Notes under the pieces: generated by a model
The model's database searches: none
What the model was told of the DNA's origin: nothing
The model's input: only the letters and a program-made list of their open reading frames with translations
Assembly (NCBI RefSeq): GCF_026745355.1
Contig: NC_079209.1
Coordinates: 4,076,507 to 4,140,506, forward strand
Reading direction: 5' to 3'
DNA: 64,000 nt
Source: Beta vulgaris subsp. vulgaris
Taxonomy: Eukaryota > Streptophyta > Magnoliopsida > Caryophyllales > Amaranthaceae
Part shown: positions 12,958 through 24,858 of the stretch, one piece after another
Position numbering within the stretch: position 1 is the stretch's first letter
Layout of the letters: each line of letters opens with the position of its first letter
Program-made: the position numbers and the translations under genes

Positions 12958-14256
12958 TGAGTAAATGGATACTCTTTTGGTCAATTTATATAATTTTTGA
13001 ACAGAAAATATTTCGTCACTTTTTTTGATCAACCCCCAATATTCAACCCCCAAATTCCTTCGTTATACATAACTTTAGTTTACAAAACTGATACATTGGG
13101 ATTATATTAATAGTTTACATAACTATTGCAACGCCTTTATTACTAATATAATATCTTATTTTGGCAACACCTCAATAGCGAATGCAACTCTAATACCATA
13201 ATAGCCGTAAATTAATATATATATATAACTATATATTTAGAAGTCTATTTTGAAATTTTATACCCAAAAGAAAAATTATGTATACAATTGTTGTGCGATC
13301 ATGAACAAATTTTACAAGTCTATTAATTAACTAATAAATTAAGCAAAATTCATGGTTTCTCAAATCTTTTCAAAAGAACTTCTACATGTAAAATGCTCCT
13401 CTATCTAGACTTCGAGCAAGCATATGTCTGACAGATCTCCGGAGATTACCCCTTGCAATACTGTTAGCATTAAGGATATAAATCCCAATAGTTATAGATC
13501 TGTCCACCATCATTCTACACAACTACATTAGTATTTTTCTTCCTACTTAATCAAACCCATACAAGGAAGCAAATTAAAATAGTCCATATATATACATCTA
13601 ATACCCTTACAGATGCCACATAAACTATTATATACATTATATAATCTGATTAAAGCAAACTTACCTTAATTGTTTCATAATTCCTACCTAGGCCAAATTT
13701 CCGAGTCATATACTAGTATATACAACAATTGAAAATCTAAACCAATTCCATTCTCATGTCTAAGACCAACAGATGATAAATAATAGAAAATAGTTAAACT
13801 TATGTCACTACATTAATTTCCACTAATCAATAAATGCAACACCCTTCAACAAGACTTTTTTTAACAAAACAAATGGAGTACTACTCTAATTCAAATGCAC
13901 AACAACAAGACAAACAAAGTAGGTTTTAACATTTAACAGTTAGCACAATATACACAAATCTTTTAGTTTCCTGAATATATACATCAAGCTACGATCACCA
14001 AGTCTTCACGTCTTTGGCAATTTGAAATTAAGAAGCTTGGCCACAACTCACAGGAATGCACGAGCTAAGTAGTGGGTTTATGACGAAAACAAAATGAATT
14101 CTAAGCCTACAGAACATATTCACATAAGAGTATATAATTCAATCCATTAGAAAAGTATTAATCTTAAATTTTAGCTTAATAACAGACACATATAAAATAA
14201 AAAAATTAAGGTATAAGAAATTGAATTGAGTATGGTACCAGATTTGAAGTTTCTTC
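12958..14256. other. Gene-poor AT-rich stretch
   Basis: No supported gene. A minus-strand frame of about 43 codons (13515-13387) follows an AG and could be an exon of the small gene at 14257-15250. No splice phase joined the two, so I do not call it. Confidence 0.3.
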
Positions 14257-15250
14257 CTATTCAAGTGAACCGGAAAGATTGCCACCGGTATCGCCAGAAG
14301 ATTGCGAGCTTGTAGAACCGGTCATGGCCGAATCTAAGAACTTAAGACAGAAAAAAGAAAGGAAAAAACGAATTTATAAAAAGAAGATAAAAGAGGGTAA
14401 AATTATGATTCGAATTAAATTTGGGATATTTTTTGAGAAGAAACCCACATCACATTTAGATGAATTTCAACCAAGGAAACTCCAGCTTAGAAAAGTCGAA
14501 TTTCATGACCCTAATTAGCTATAACAATTAGCATATATAATTAGATCGTTTAATAATTCAAACCAACAAGCGTAAATCGAACATGAAAATTTCAAGCTTA
14601 ATTGAATCATAATCCGAATATAAAATTACATAATATATACTCCCTCTGTCCCATAATACTCTTTACACTTTCCTTTTTCATCTGTCCCAGAATACTCTTT
14701 ACACTTCTATTTTTGGATATGACCCACTATTATTTTAATCCTTCTACCTTTTAACCATTGGCCCACACTCTCTCTCCTCCAAATAAAATAATACCACTCA
14801 TATTACCTACCAACTCTAACCATTGGCCACACTCTCTCTCCACCAAATAAAATAATATTACTTTTTCAACCTACTAACACCTATCACATCTACTTTTTCA
14901 ATAAAATAATAATTGATAACCAAATAACAACTTATCATCTAAAACTACGTGCCCTGATAAGTGTCAAGAGTATTTTGGGACGGAGGGAGTATTCAAAATT
15001 CTAAAACCGAAATCCAAAAAAAGTAGACAAACATTCACATACAAAAATGGAGGAAAGTGGGAAATACATAACTTGAAGCGTCGTTCTCGTTCTTGAATCT
15101 TGAAGTATCGGCTTGTCTAGCCTTCATCTTCACCACCTAACAAAACAAAAGGTTGCCAATTAGAACACTAATCGACCAAATGCAGAAAGAAGTGAAAATC
15201 AAGTTAGAAAATAGATAGAATTTAGATTTGCTGCTAAATCAAACCGTCAT
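14257..15250 (-). CDS. Candidate small spliced gene of unknown function (3 exons)
   Basis: Exons 15250-15245, 15136-15068 and 14340-14257 join in frame to a 52-residue protein. It is basic in the first half and Ser/Thr/Gly-rich in the second (MTGSTSSQSSGDTGGNLSG), with no signal peptide or membrane segment. The splice sites are plausible: donors ACG|GTTTGA and TAT|GTATTT, acceptors TTTTGTTAG and TGTCTTAAG, the first of these after a T-rich tract. A pyrimidine-rich leader lies upstream (about 15300-15251). Intron 2 holds a Stowaway MITE. I recognise no family. It may be part of a longer gene or a false prediction. Confidence 0.3.
14640..14989. mobile_element. Stowaway MITE
   Basis: The 350-bp element starts CTCCCTCTGTCCCATAATAC and ends TTTTGGGACGGAGGGAG. 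It is flanked by TA at 14638-14639 and 14990-14991. Confidence 0.85.
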
Positions 15251-15299
15251 CTTCGTTCGGAGTGAGAGGGCAAGTGAAGAGGGGTGAGGACTGAGGAGA

Positions 15300-17090
15300 A
15301 GATGAGAAGTTATTTGGGTTTGAGGGCTTGGTTTGGTCTTCTAGGGTGTTTTCATCCAACGGATGAAAGATTGAAGAGCCGAGATTTGCTCTTATGAATT
15401 TAGGGTTAAATTTTTTAAAATTTTTTAGAAGAGTAAATGATAAATGAAGGGCTTGGATTTGGTCTTTCTTTAATGAAGGATTGAGATTTGCTCATTCAAG
15501 TAGGAATCCATCACTAACTCTTTTTAACCAATGAACATTGAGATAGACCAAGCACATGGATTGCTATTTTGATCAATGGTTGGATTTTATCCATTTTGAT
15601 ATTCTCACAAATCAATGACTGTAATTTAATTCTGTCATTTTCATTAAATCAACACTATTTTTATTTGCGAATTCTTAGTTAATCATTCTAGTATTATTGG
15701 TTTGTTTTTTTACTTTAAAAATTAGTTTATTGACTTATTATTAGGAATTAATATAAATTATAAACTTTAAAATTCAATTAGTTATTAGTATTATTAATTT
15801 TAATGAACTTAGTTCATGTCCTAATCCTAAATCGTAGGCCTACTATTGTTATAATATTTAATCATTTTTTAATAATGTAATTTTTGAATGGATTATGTGG
15901 GTCACTAAGTAGATTAAATTGGTCACTAAAAAGATTAAACTACACATTATATTAGAAAAGGTGATGTGTTCTCTTCGTAATACTAAGCTTGTGGACATTG
16001 CCTAATCTTAAATTAAAAGTAAGGTCTCATACAATACCAACTCAGTAGATTAGTGATTACTCGCTTACATTATTGACTTTGATCATGGTATACTCGTATA
16101 ATTTTGTGTTTAGACTCCAATTCATCATTATCAGTCATCATCACCTTTAATCTTTTAATCACTTATGAACTATACTTCTTGTTCTTGAAATATTAAGTAT
16201 ACAACTTTTACTAACTCAATTAAATGTTTTAATTATAGTCATTTATGTGAACTATAGTATAACAATATACTTATATTGATGTGTTATTGTATCAATGAGG
16301 TGTAAGCCATAGGTTTTTTTGATCGATACTTATAGCTTTGTATCAATATCTTGTTAATAAGCAATAAGGTTTAGTCAATTAAGACTTATTAATATGCAAA
16401 ATGATACAATAATTTAACAAACCTCCCTTTGTTGTTGTTGTTGTTGTTGTGTTAACCTAGAGACGATTAACTTATGTGGAGCATTGTTATGTTGAACCAA
16501 TCTACTGAGTTATACTGTTCTACATATGTTGCAACCGAATTAGATGCTTTTCGATTCCGAAATGAATTTAACTTGAAGTGATTAACTTAAGTAGAATATT
16601 GTTATTATCTTGAATTTAACTTATGATACTGTTGAAGTAGTTGTTTTGAGTTTCAATATGAAGTCAACTTATATTAGAGACAATTAACTTAAATGGAGTA
16701 CTTTTTTATTGAACCAATCTACTAAGTTACATTGTTATATATTTGTTGCAATTGAATCAGATGCTATCAGTTCAGAAATGAATGCAACTTAAAGATGATT
16801 AACTTAAGTAGAGTACTAATTATCTTGAATTAGTTTATCGAATTCATTAATACACTCATTCCAATAACAACATGTTTTAATGTAAGTAAATGTTTTGAGT
16901 TTCAATTACTTTACCGACTCTTTGTAAACATTAGGCTCTCGAAGAGTCCAAGTCCGCCCGAAAGACGACTACAACCAAATAAACTCCATCTAAGTTATTC
17001 TGAAAGGAAGCTTAAGGCCTTAAGTCGACCCAATCGCACCCGATCTTGCCTTGTTATAGAGACGATTCATTCCGAATCAAGTCATTTCGA
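15300..17090. other. Gene-poor stretch with (GTT)n microsatellite
   Basis: No gene seen. At 15300-15540 the words GATTTGCTC and GGGCTTGGATTTGGTC recur. A (GTT)n microsatellite lies at about 16428-16450. At 16450-16830 a diverged repeat recurs (GATTAACTTA..GGAGT/GAGTA..TTGTTAT), probably an old tandem duplication. Confidence 0.35.
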
Positions 17091-17091
17091 G

Positions 17092-17660
17092 ACCCGATTT
17101 GTTCCGACCCAAGTCAATACGCGCGCGCGTTTAAGGCTTCAGCCCCCAAGTCCTATCGAGAGTCGATTTCTTACAGCCCAAGTCATTTCGACAACCGATT
17201 TATTCCGACCCAAGTCATTTCGAAACCGATTTATTCCGACCCAAGTCATTCCGAAACCCGATTTTTTCCGACCCAAGTCATTCCGATACCGATTTCTTCC
17301 GACCCAAGTCATTTCGAAAGCCGATTTATTCCGACCCAAGTCATTCCGAAAGCCGATTTCTTCCGACCCAAGTCATTCCGAAATCCGATTTCTTCCGACC
17401 CAAGTTATTCCGAAAGCCGATTTGGGCCGACTTCACCTTATTCCTTTCCGACCCAAATTCACCCAACCCATATACCGGCCGACCCAGTCTCAGCCGACCC
17501 TGTTCCGACCCAGTTTCGAGAGCCCTTCACCCGGTTGAACCCAACCCAAGTTCACCCGACCCACCCAGTTCCGACCCATGACACACTCTCACCCAGATTA
17601 TTCCGACCCAAATCATTCCGACTCAGCTTGGGTCAACCCAAACCCAGCCAGTGACCCAGA
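17092..17660. repeat. 31-32 bp minisatellite (GATTTATTCCGACCCAAGTC unit) grading into GACCCA repeats
   Basis: About nine units of 31-32 bp run from 17092 to 17420. Each starts GATTT and contains CCGACCCAAGTCATT and CGAAA. They are followed by looser GACCCA/ACCCAG words to about 17660. One unit near 17125 is broken by a GCGCGCGCG run. The 202-codon plus-strand frame here (17046-17654) is an open reading through the repeat, not a recognisable protein. Confidence 0.75.
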
Positions 17661-17778
17661 TTGACACCGAGCATGTTTAGTTTATCATTTTTTGACTCTA
17701 AAAAACATAATTAATTATCGATTTCTTTTCTTTATTTTTGGTTCAATTACTCATCGATCCATTATCATTACTTGGTAG

Positions 17779-18501
17779 TAGAGGTGTTCAACGGGCTGGG
17801 CTTAATGCTTTTAGGTCGGGCCATATGTGTAAGTTAAAGGGGTTGGGCTAGATACATGTCTTTAAAGCCTGGCTCGACGCGACCCATTTGTTATCTTTAT
17901 CTCCTGTTAAAATTTGATTATCTGTCAATCAACTTTTATATCTCATTTGTTTTACTTATCTCCTTCATTGACCTACTAGACTAAAGTGATGATTCCATAT
18001 TACTAAACTTTCACAGATTTAGTAGTTATATTAATCAAATCTCCTTAACAATAAGCACACGATTTCTCTCTCATAGACTTTCTTCTTTTATGCAGCTTCA
18101 ATTTGATCTCCTGTTGTAGCAAACCCAATTTCTCTCTCCCCGACTTTCTTCTTCAATCGACAGCAGTGCCGCCATTGTTGTGCGTTGATCTTCGTCTTTA
18201 AGGAGAAGGATAAGCAGTGATGAGGTGCAAAAACTTATCAAGTAGCAAAAAATGAAATTCAAATCCCATGAGAGTTAGAGGAAGAAAAAATGACAGAAGA
18301 GTACACAACTAAACACATGAGAGCTAGAGGAGAGAGAGCCTTTCTTCAGTCCTCTTTAAGCCCATTTTCAGCCTGACCCATTAGATTTTCCATACAATCC
18401 ATTTTCAGCCCGGTCCTTTTTTAGCCCGACCTTCCGAGGCCCTCCTACGAACGGGCTAGATCAAGGCCGAAAATGGGCCTCCGGCTTGTTGAACACCTCT
18501 A
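17779..18501. mobile_element. Non-autonomous hAT element
   Basis: The 723-bp element has termini TAGAGGTGTTCAACGGGC and GCTTGTTGAACACCTCTA. The 8-bp duplication is CTTGGTAG (17771-17778) versus CTTGGTGG (18502-18509), 7 of 8 matching. It does not code for a transposase. Confidence 0.85.
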
Positions 18502-18509
18502 CTTGGTGG

Positions 18510-19603
18510 TAATGCATTTCTCGAATTTATTACTTTTCCCTCCCGCTCAAGTAACAAAATGCATTATTTGGTGGTAATGGTTACCATTTCATTTTCATTT
18601 CATGGCTTGAACCAAACACCTAATAAAAACCATTTTTGTTACCATTCCTCTCCTCTATTTGTTTTCATTACCTTTCCATTCCATACATTAAACCAAACGA
18701 CCTCTTATAGCGTATTCATTATTGTTTCCTATTTCTCTTGTTTCTAAGAAAAAAATCAAAAGCAAAATTACGGTAACCTTTTTTCAGTATTCTATCACCA
18801 ATTTTCAATTTAATATGTTTAGTATAAGTATGACTAATTTTAATGTTTATTATGCTACTTATATCATATGACTTTTACATTAATAAAATTAAAAAACTGA
18901 AAAGTTACAGTGATGTTGAACGGGCCTTAAATTATGTTCTTCCAAGATAGCAACTAAATAGGTTTTAGTAAAAATAAGTTAACATCGGTAAAAATAATTC
19001 AACGGAAATAAGATTTAGACAAAGTAAGTTTAATAAAAATAAGTTAAATTCATTAAAAATAAGTTAGTTTTAACAAAAATCTACTCTTAGTATCAGCAAA
19101 AATTGAAAACATATAAAAAAATATATATGAATGTTAGTATAGTGCTTCCTCTTTGTAAAATTTGGGTCCTACATTTGATGGGTTTAGGTTATAAATTCAC
19201 CTTAAAACGAAAATGTGTCATGGAATCAAAATACACTTACATGTGCACTTTTCTACTCCCCTCCCCCACCCCAACTAAAATAGAAGGAAAATAGGAAATA
19301 AACAAAACTTTTTGTGCACCCTTGGAGTTCTTGAAAATATCAAATTAGAATGATATTGTTCATTTTGGACTATACAACTCATGCGTGTTTTTTTTTTCAA
19401 TACCTTTTAGAAGGCCTCATACTAATGGATGTACGTGAACATACGTATAATAAAGTTAACTCTTCATTTATCTTCTAATATATATAACTTAATATGATCA
19501 TAATTTTTTAATTCCAGATAGATTTTCCAAGGGATTTGTGTATTACTCATATATATATATATATATATATATAAATATATATATTATATAATATATATAT
19601 ATA

Positions 19604-19634
<31 letters not shown>

Positions 19635-19900
19635 GGCTAACCAAAGTGGATTATCTATTTATCATCATAGGAAAGTGTCACCACTTGATTTTACCTACTG
19701 TTAACGGGATAAGTGATTTGAAAACTTGGACAAGGTCCTAAATAGTTTGAAATATATGAGAGATTGCAAAAGGTTTTGAAAAAAAGAAAAACTTAGATCC
19801 CTAGCTAGTTTATATGCTTTAATGGTTTGAAAAGTCAAGTTGGGTTAATGACTTAGGCTATGTTCATGTAAGAATAATGACTTGAATGGTGCCTTGAAGG
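18510..19900. other. Gene-poor AT-rich stretch with (AT)n microsatellite
   Basis: No gene seen. A MITE-like stretch (GGTAATGGTTACCATT.. / ..AAACCAAACGACC) lies at about 18560-18710. A long (AT)n microsatellite with small interruptions lies at about 19547-19634. Confidence 0.4.
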
Positions 19901-20370
19901 TGTTTGGTAGAATGCGTGAAGAAGGAATGACATAATGCTGACTTTGAATGCACATATCTATCAATCTATAAATGGTTTTGATGTGATTCAAAGTGGAGGT
20001 GATAGCTTGTTCCAAGAGCTTTCCAACGATAGGTCATATGCCCAATTCCGCTGAGAAACGAGAAAGTTATGTCAGTTTTACGAAGAACTGACGAAATTGT
20101 TTTCGTCCTCGCCCGGTCGGGCGGATCTCGCCCGGTCGGCCGGGCGGGTCGGCGGATTACGCGGAAACGCGTTTTTGAGCGCTAAGTATAAATAGGTTAT
20201 TTGTACCTAGGTTTTAAACGTCAAATTAGTCTCTATTCTCTCTGTAATCTGGTTTTCCTCACATGATAAAATATTCTCTCCCTCTCTGCCGTGGACGTAG
20301 CCAAATTTGGTGAACCACGTAAATCTGTTGTCTGATTTTATTGTTTTTGCATTCATTATTTGTTTCTCTC
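19900..20370 (+). mobile_element. LTR fragment of a retrotransposon
   Basis: The words CCAACGATAGGTCATATGCC and GAGAAACGAGAAAGTTATGTC are typical of plant LTR U3 regions. They are followed by a GC-rich CGCCCGGTCGG cluster (20110-20155), a TATAAATA at 20186-20193 and GTGGACGTAGCC..GTGAACCACGT near the 3' side. No internal domain or second LTR is seen. Boundaries are approximate. Confidence 0.45.
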
Positions 20371-20404
20371 TCACATCCGTTATAACAGTTCACTTCACCT
20401 TATT

Positions 20405-21596
20405 TTTGCTTATTTCATATCAGATCAGATTAGATCAGAAAAATAAGTTCAGATCAGATCAGATCAGATCAGATCATGCTTATATTTGAAAATCATGACT
20501 TATATTTAGTAATTTGCTCATTATTATGCTATTATATTAATATTAATATCTAGTTACTTATTAATTATTAATATTAGTAATTATTATTAATCTCGTTGTT
20601 ATCATTATAAATGTCATTGTTATCATTATTTTAAATTATTTTGTTATTGTTAAATAATAGAAAATTAAAAGTCACGTGTTAAGAACATACAATTGGCAAA
20701 TAAAAAGTCATAATATTGGCAAATAAAGCTTAAAAGTTCCATAATAAAATTTAACATGATGCAATAACATCATATCAAGCTACTTAAACTTAAAGGTCAT
20801 ACAAAATATTAGCTCTATAGTACCTAAATTAATACTAGCATAATACCTCAGAATACTAGATAGTAGAGATAACTCATTAAAAACCCAAACGCAAACTAAA
20901 GTTAAGCTCAACACTTCAAGTAGATTTATCATAAGGATGAGGAATATAAGCTTCATTAGAAGGACATGCAAATGTCGTTCTCAAAAATTGAAAATATCAA
21001 TGTTCACAGAGCAAATGAGGGGGTTAGGGGAGGCTGCGTGGTGTGCAACGTAAAAGAGAAATTAGTAGTAGTACTTAGGTAAAGTTTCATGGTTGTTTGT
21101 ATATGAAAAAAAAAATGAGTTGAGTCTGCCGACTTTTCAAGTGTGAAATTTTTTTTAAAAGGGAAAATGTGAAACATTTTAGAAGTGCTCTTATAAATTA
21201 TTGACTTGGGTTATAGAATCATTTTTAGTAATAATAATTATTATTATGATTATAATTATTATTGTTGTTATAATAATGATAATAATTATTATTATTAATA
21301 AAAGTCGTGTAAAAGTTGTGATAGAAATAAAATGATAATAATAGGAATACTATAAATAAGATCTTATAATGTATTGCAAAATAATGAATTACAAAGTAAT
21401 AATATAATAGTAATAATATATTTTATAAAAGATAAGATCTTGTAAATCAGATCATATCATATCATATCAGAAAAAATAAGTTCAGATCAGATCAGAAAAA
21501 TAAGTTCAGATCAGATAAAATAAGTTCAGATCAGATCAGAGAAGTTCAGATCAGATCAAATAAGTTCATATAAGATCAAATAAGTTCAAATAACAA
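20405..21596. repeat. Two AGATC/TCAGATCAG pentamer arrays flanking AT-rich DNA
   Basis: AGATCAGATC arrays lie at 20418-20476 and 21440-21590. Both contain the same AAAATAAGTTCAGATCAGA word in the same orientation. The kilobase between them has no gene. The second array was the target of the small LINE insertion at 21597. Confidence 0.6.
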
Positions 21597-22526
21597 TAAT
21601 ATCTCTGCTGCGCCCCCCTTCTCCCCTTCTCTCTTTTCTATCTAAACCCTAGCCTCCTTTACCCTTTTTTCATCAGTTAGGGGCTGCCATGGATGTTTTC
21701 ATCCATGGTAAGCCCCTCTTCCCTTTTATTTTCAGTTTTTAGTTTTATTCAATAAATTAGTATCTCTTTATGAGATTCTTTTAGTCTCTATTTTGGAGAT
21801 CTCCTTCTCCCCTATGGGAGTTGTGAGTAGGGTTTTGTTGTTTTTAGGTATGAGAATTTGTTTTCATTGGTTGAAGTTCAAGACTCAACATGAAGATATT
21901 GGAATTTCGAATGCGGTAAACATGGCCCGATCAAGAATGTTCTTCCCAAACTATGTCAGAATGATAGACTTCCTCATCAATAGTTGTTTGATTCAGCAAA
22001 TACAAGAGGGCTGCGCTGTATTGTTCAATCTGGTTCATTGTAGTTTTTTTGAATATGAATTTGATTTAACCTTGTTTGATTGTATCTTATTTTTCTTTAA
22101 TACTCCCTCCGTCCCATAATATAGTGCTTGCATTCCTCTTTGGGTGTCCCAAAATGTTGTGCCTATTTTTTTTTATCAATTTATTTGGACTAAATTATCC
22201 TTCATTTCTACATATAACTTTCCAAAATACCCCTACTTTTTTTGAAAATATGTGCCCCTATTTATTGTTTTACACCATTTCAAGGTATATTTATTGCTCT
22301 TTCATTTTATTTTAAAGGAAAAAGAAGAAAAAAACTAGTTCCAAGATAAAAATACCCAATAAACATCTACTTATATATATATTTTTGTGAAATCCTAAAA
22401 CTCTTTCTATTTTCCTTAATTCTTGTGAAAAATGAGAAGTGAGCACTATATTATGGGACGGAGGGAGTATCTATTGTAGATGCCATTTGGCCTTCAATTA
22501 ATGAAATTTCTCTTTAAAAAAAAAAA
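21597..22526 (+). mobile_element. Short internally deleted LINE with 14-bp target duplication
   Basis: AGTTCAAATAACAA occurs at 21583-21596 and again at 22527-22540, directly after a poly(A) run (22516-22527). This is the mark of LINE-type retroposition. The 5' part is pyrimidine-rich like LINE leaders, and the 3' end reads TTAATGAAATTTCTCTTT before the A-run, a common plant L1 tail. RT and endonuclease are missing. A Stowaway MITE is nested at 22103-22467, so the original insert was about 560 bases. Confidence 0.7.
22103..22467. mobile_element. Stowaway MITE nested in a short LINE
   Basis: The 365-bp element has ends CTCCCTCCGTCCCATAATAT and ATATTATGGGACGGAGGGAG, perfect inverted copies over 20 bases. 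TA flanks lie at 22101-22102 and 22468-22469. Confidence 0.9.
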
Positions 22527-22739
22527 AGTTCAAATAACAAAATTTCAGGTGAACTATTAAGGATGAAATTAACTCCTCGGAATCCCCTCAAAAAAAAAAA
22601 AAAAAACTCCTCGGAATAGTGGACTAAAGTCATTAAAGGTGAAAAACAACTTATAAATTTATTGAAGATGATAATTATAAAACATCAATCACTAATTGTT
22701 ATGCTTCACTCCAAAACCTAAAATTAATAAAATTGTAGA

Positions 22740-23440
22740 AACTAATTTTAGGAGGGAAGTGCGAACAAAGCGCATTGCATCAACTTGGGATTCAAGCCTT
22801 GCTGAACCGATGGTAGCATCATAGCATGTTATGCGGTTTATCTTGTTCATAGGTCGGGTTACAACAAGATAATCATTGAAGGAGATGCTATGGTGAATTA
22901 ATGCGCTGAAAAACGTTGTTATTAAGAGTGTTTCCCCTATACTCGTATTTTTGATGTTATTTTTAATGATAATTTCATATTTTTTTTTCTCTTCTCGTGT
23001 TAAGCGAGCTCGTAATGTTATTTCTCATTTGTTAATTCAATGAGAGTATTCTTGTAATTCTGAAGTTTTTTGACTATAACTTTATTTCCACTATCTTGAC
23101 GGACCTTGATTTAATTTAATATAGTATCTCTGTTTCTCTAGAGCTGATCAACTCAACCCGGTCCGTGGGTCCAGTTCGATTTTTGAGTGGGTTTTGGGAA
23201 GAATTTTCGGCCTATGGTTGGACCCGATCTGACTTTTTTACTTATGTTGGGTTTTGGACAAGTCAAAAATGACTTTTTCGTCTATTTTTGGCTCAAAAAA
23301 CCCACTCATTTTAGCCCGAAATAGCAAGTTTTAGCCAAAAAAAATCGGCCCGATCCAGCCCGATCAATGGGTAATTTTATTAAAAGCACGGCCCAACCCG
23401 ATCCATGATAACTTCTAGTTTCTCCCTTAAAAAAAAAAAA
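22740..23440 (+). pseudogene. LINE 3' remnant: RNase H domain, 3' UTR and poly(A)
   Basis: A frame-broken translation shows the RVT_3 RNase H region found in plant L1 ORF2. It has IIIEGDAMVN (compare LIFEGDALLVVN in the LINE at 24831), then RVKRARNVISHLLIQ (compare HVKRAGNCVAHLLAR), and ends TDLDLI-stop. A poly(A) run at 23430-23441 follows. A hAT element is inserted between the stop and the A-run. It is old and 5'-truncated. Confidence 0.7.
23139..23417. mobile_element. Short hAT element in a LINE 3' UTR
   Basis: The 279-bp element starts TAGAGCTGATCAACTC and ends ATGATAACTTCTA. GTTTCTC flanks both sides (23132-23138 and 23418-23424). The interior is rich in GGCCCGATCC words like the element at 17779. 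Confidence 0.7.
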
Positions 23441-24009
23441 GTTTAATCTGGTGTACTTTTGTCATTATCTCGTACAGTCGCAAATTTTCCAGTTCCAGAT
23501 ACTTCAACATCTAATTTGGTTGCATATATAGGTGATGAGTGACTAAATTAAATTCTTTTAACTAATCCAAGAGGTCCAAGAGACAAGGATAAAGTGAAGC
23601 GTGGTGGATTCCAGTCCAGAAAGCTCTCGACCAATTTTATAACAAAAACAAAAAAAAGTTGCTACTCTTTGACCAATTTCCTTTTTCTTTTTTTTTGAGG
23701 GATCTTTGATCCAAATTGTAAAATACAAAGGTCAATTTGGTGTCTCAGATTTCCAGGTTGATTAAGGCACTCCTCAAAATTTAAAGAGGAGCCACTGTTT
23801 TTTTTTTTCGGTAAATTGTACTTTATTAAGGATTTTGAAGCCATAACTGTGGAATTTTTGTTTATTTTGGAGAAATTAAAGATTTTCCTAGAGAATAGGG
23901 GTATTTTATGAAGTTATTTGACAAAAAAAAAAATGAAGCACAATTTACATCACTCTCTTATTTATTTGATCTATGATAATATTTTTAAGCTTTTAATGAT
24001 TTCTCATAG
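23441..24009. other. Gene-poor stretch
   Basis: No gene seen. There are poly(A)/poly(T) runs at about 23684-23694 and 23799-23808, possibly from small retroposons without clear boundaries. Confidence 0.3.
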
Positions 24010-24449
24010 TTTTCTATCATATCAAAAGACGTTCCTAAACTAAGAACGACGCCGATAGTTGTTTTACTCCATAATCCACATTCAAAAAAAAAATTAATTA
24101 AATTGTATAAGATTTGATCCCGTGACTTCAAGTCTATATACTAAAGTATTTTACCTCAAAATCAAATGACATTTGTTGTTACTATTTCAATGTAAAATAT
24201 TATTAAATAAAAGTTTTCCTTACCCGACGAATATCATGTGCGTAAAAAGTAGTCTATCTATCTATCTATATACTAATATATTAAAAGGTGTTCCTAAGCA
24301 AGGAACTACGCCATGTAACGCTATCCCTTAGAGTCTTTTACTATATGTAAACACGCATATAACAAAAAAAGTAATAGAAATGAGTCTTATAAAATTTGAT
24401 CCCATGACTTCAAGCTTATACACAAAAGTGTTAACCACCAAACCAAATA
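24010..24449. mobile_element. Two Helitron fragments
   Basis: TCTATATACTAATATATTAAAAGG at about 24264 resembles the 5' end of the complete small Helitron at 35469. Both blocks share GATTTGATCCC(G/A)TGACTTCAAG and TACTAAAGT..TTAACCAC words with it. The first block ends near CTTACCCGACGAATATCATG. The second is cut by the Stowaway at 24450. Confidence 0.5.
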
Positions 24450-24788
24450 CTCTCTCCGTCTCAAAATATAGTTCTCATTTTCATTTTGGGTGTCCCAAAA
24501 TATAGTTTCCATTTCCATATTTAGTTCCACATATTTCCATAATTTTTCTAGAAAAATCGTGTCTATCATTTATTTGCTTCTTGAATTTTGTTTTTTCTTT
24601 TGTTTATTTAACTAAAATGTTACAAATAATGCTATTTCACCAATTATTCTCCATTCGCTCTCTAAAAACCATCTTTTCTCATACAACATTCAAATAAACA
24701 AAAAATCTTTACTACCTCTCTTAGATTTTTATTGCATAAATTACCGTGAAAAAAGGAAAATAAGAACTATATTTTGAGACGAATGAAT
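24450..24788. mobile_element. Stowaway-like MITE
   Basis: The ends are CTCTCTCCGTCTCAAAATAT and ATATTTTGAGACGAATGAAT, with TA at 24448-24449 and 24789-24790. It has mutated in its outer bases at the right end. Confidence 0.75.
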
Positions 24789-24858
24789 TAATATTTATAA
24801 TTATCCGAGACATAACTCAAGTTCCAAGCGTTTTTTTTGAGGGGAAAAGCAGATTTGA

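Noticed and set aside
12379..13028. Long frames on both strands (170 and 115 codons)
   Set aside because: Translations of the GACCCAACCC repeat; the peptides are simple repeats.
17046..17654. 202-codon gene
   Set aside because: It is the reading of a 31-32 bp minisatellite.
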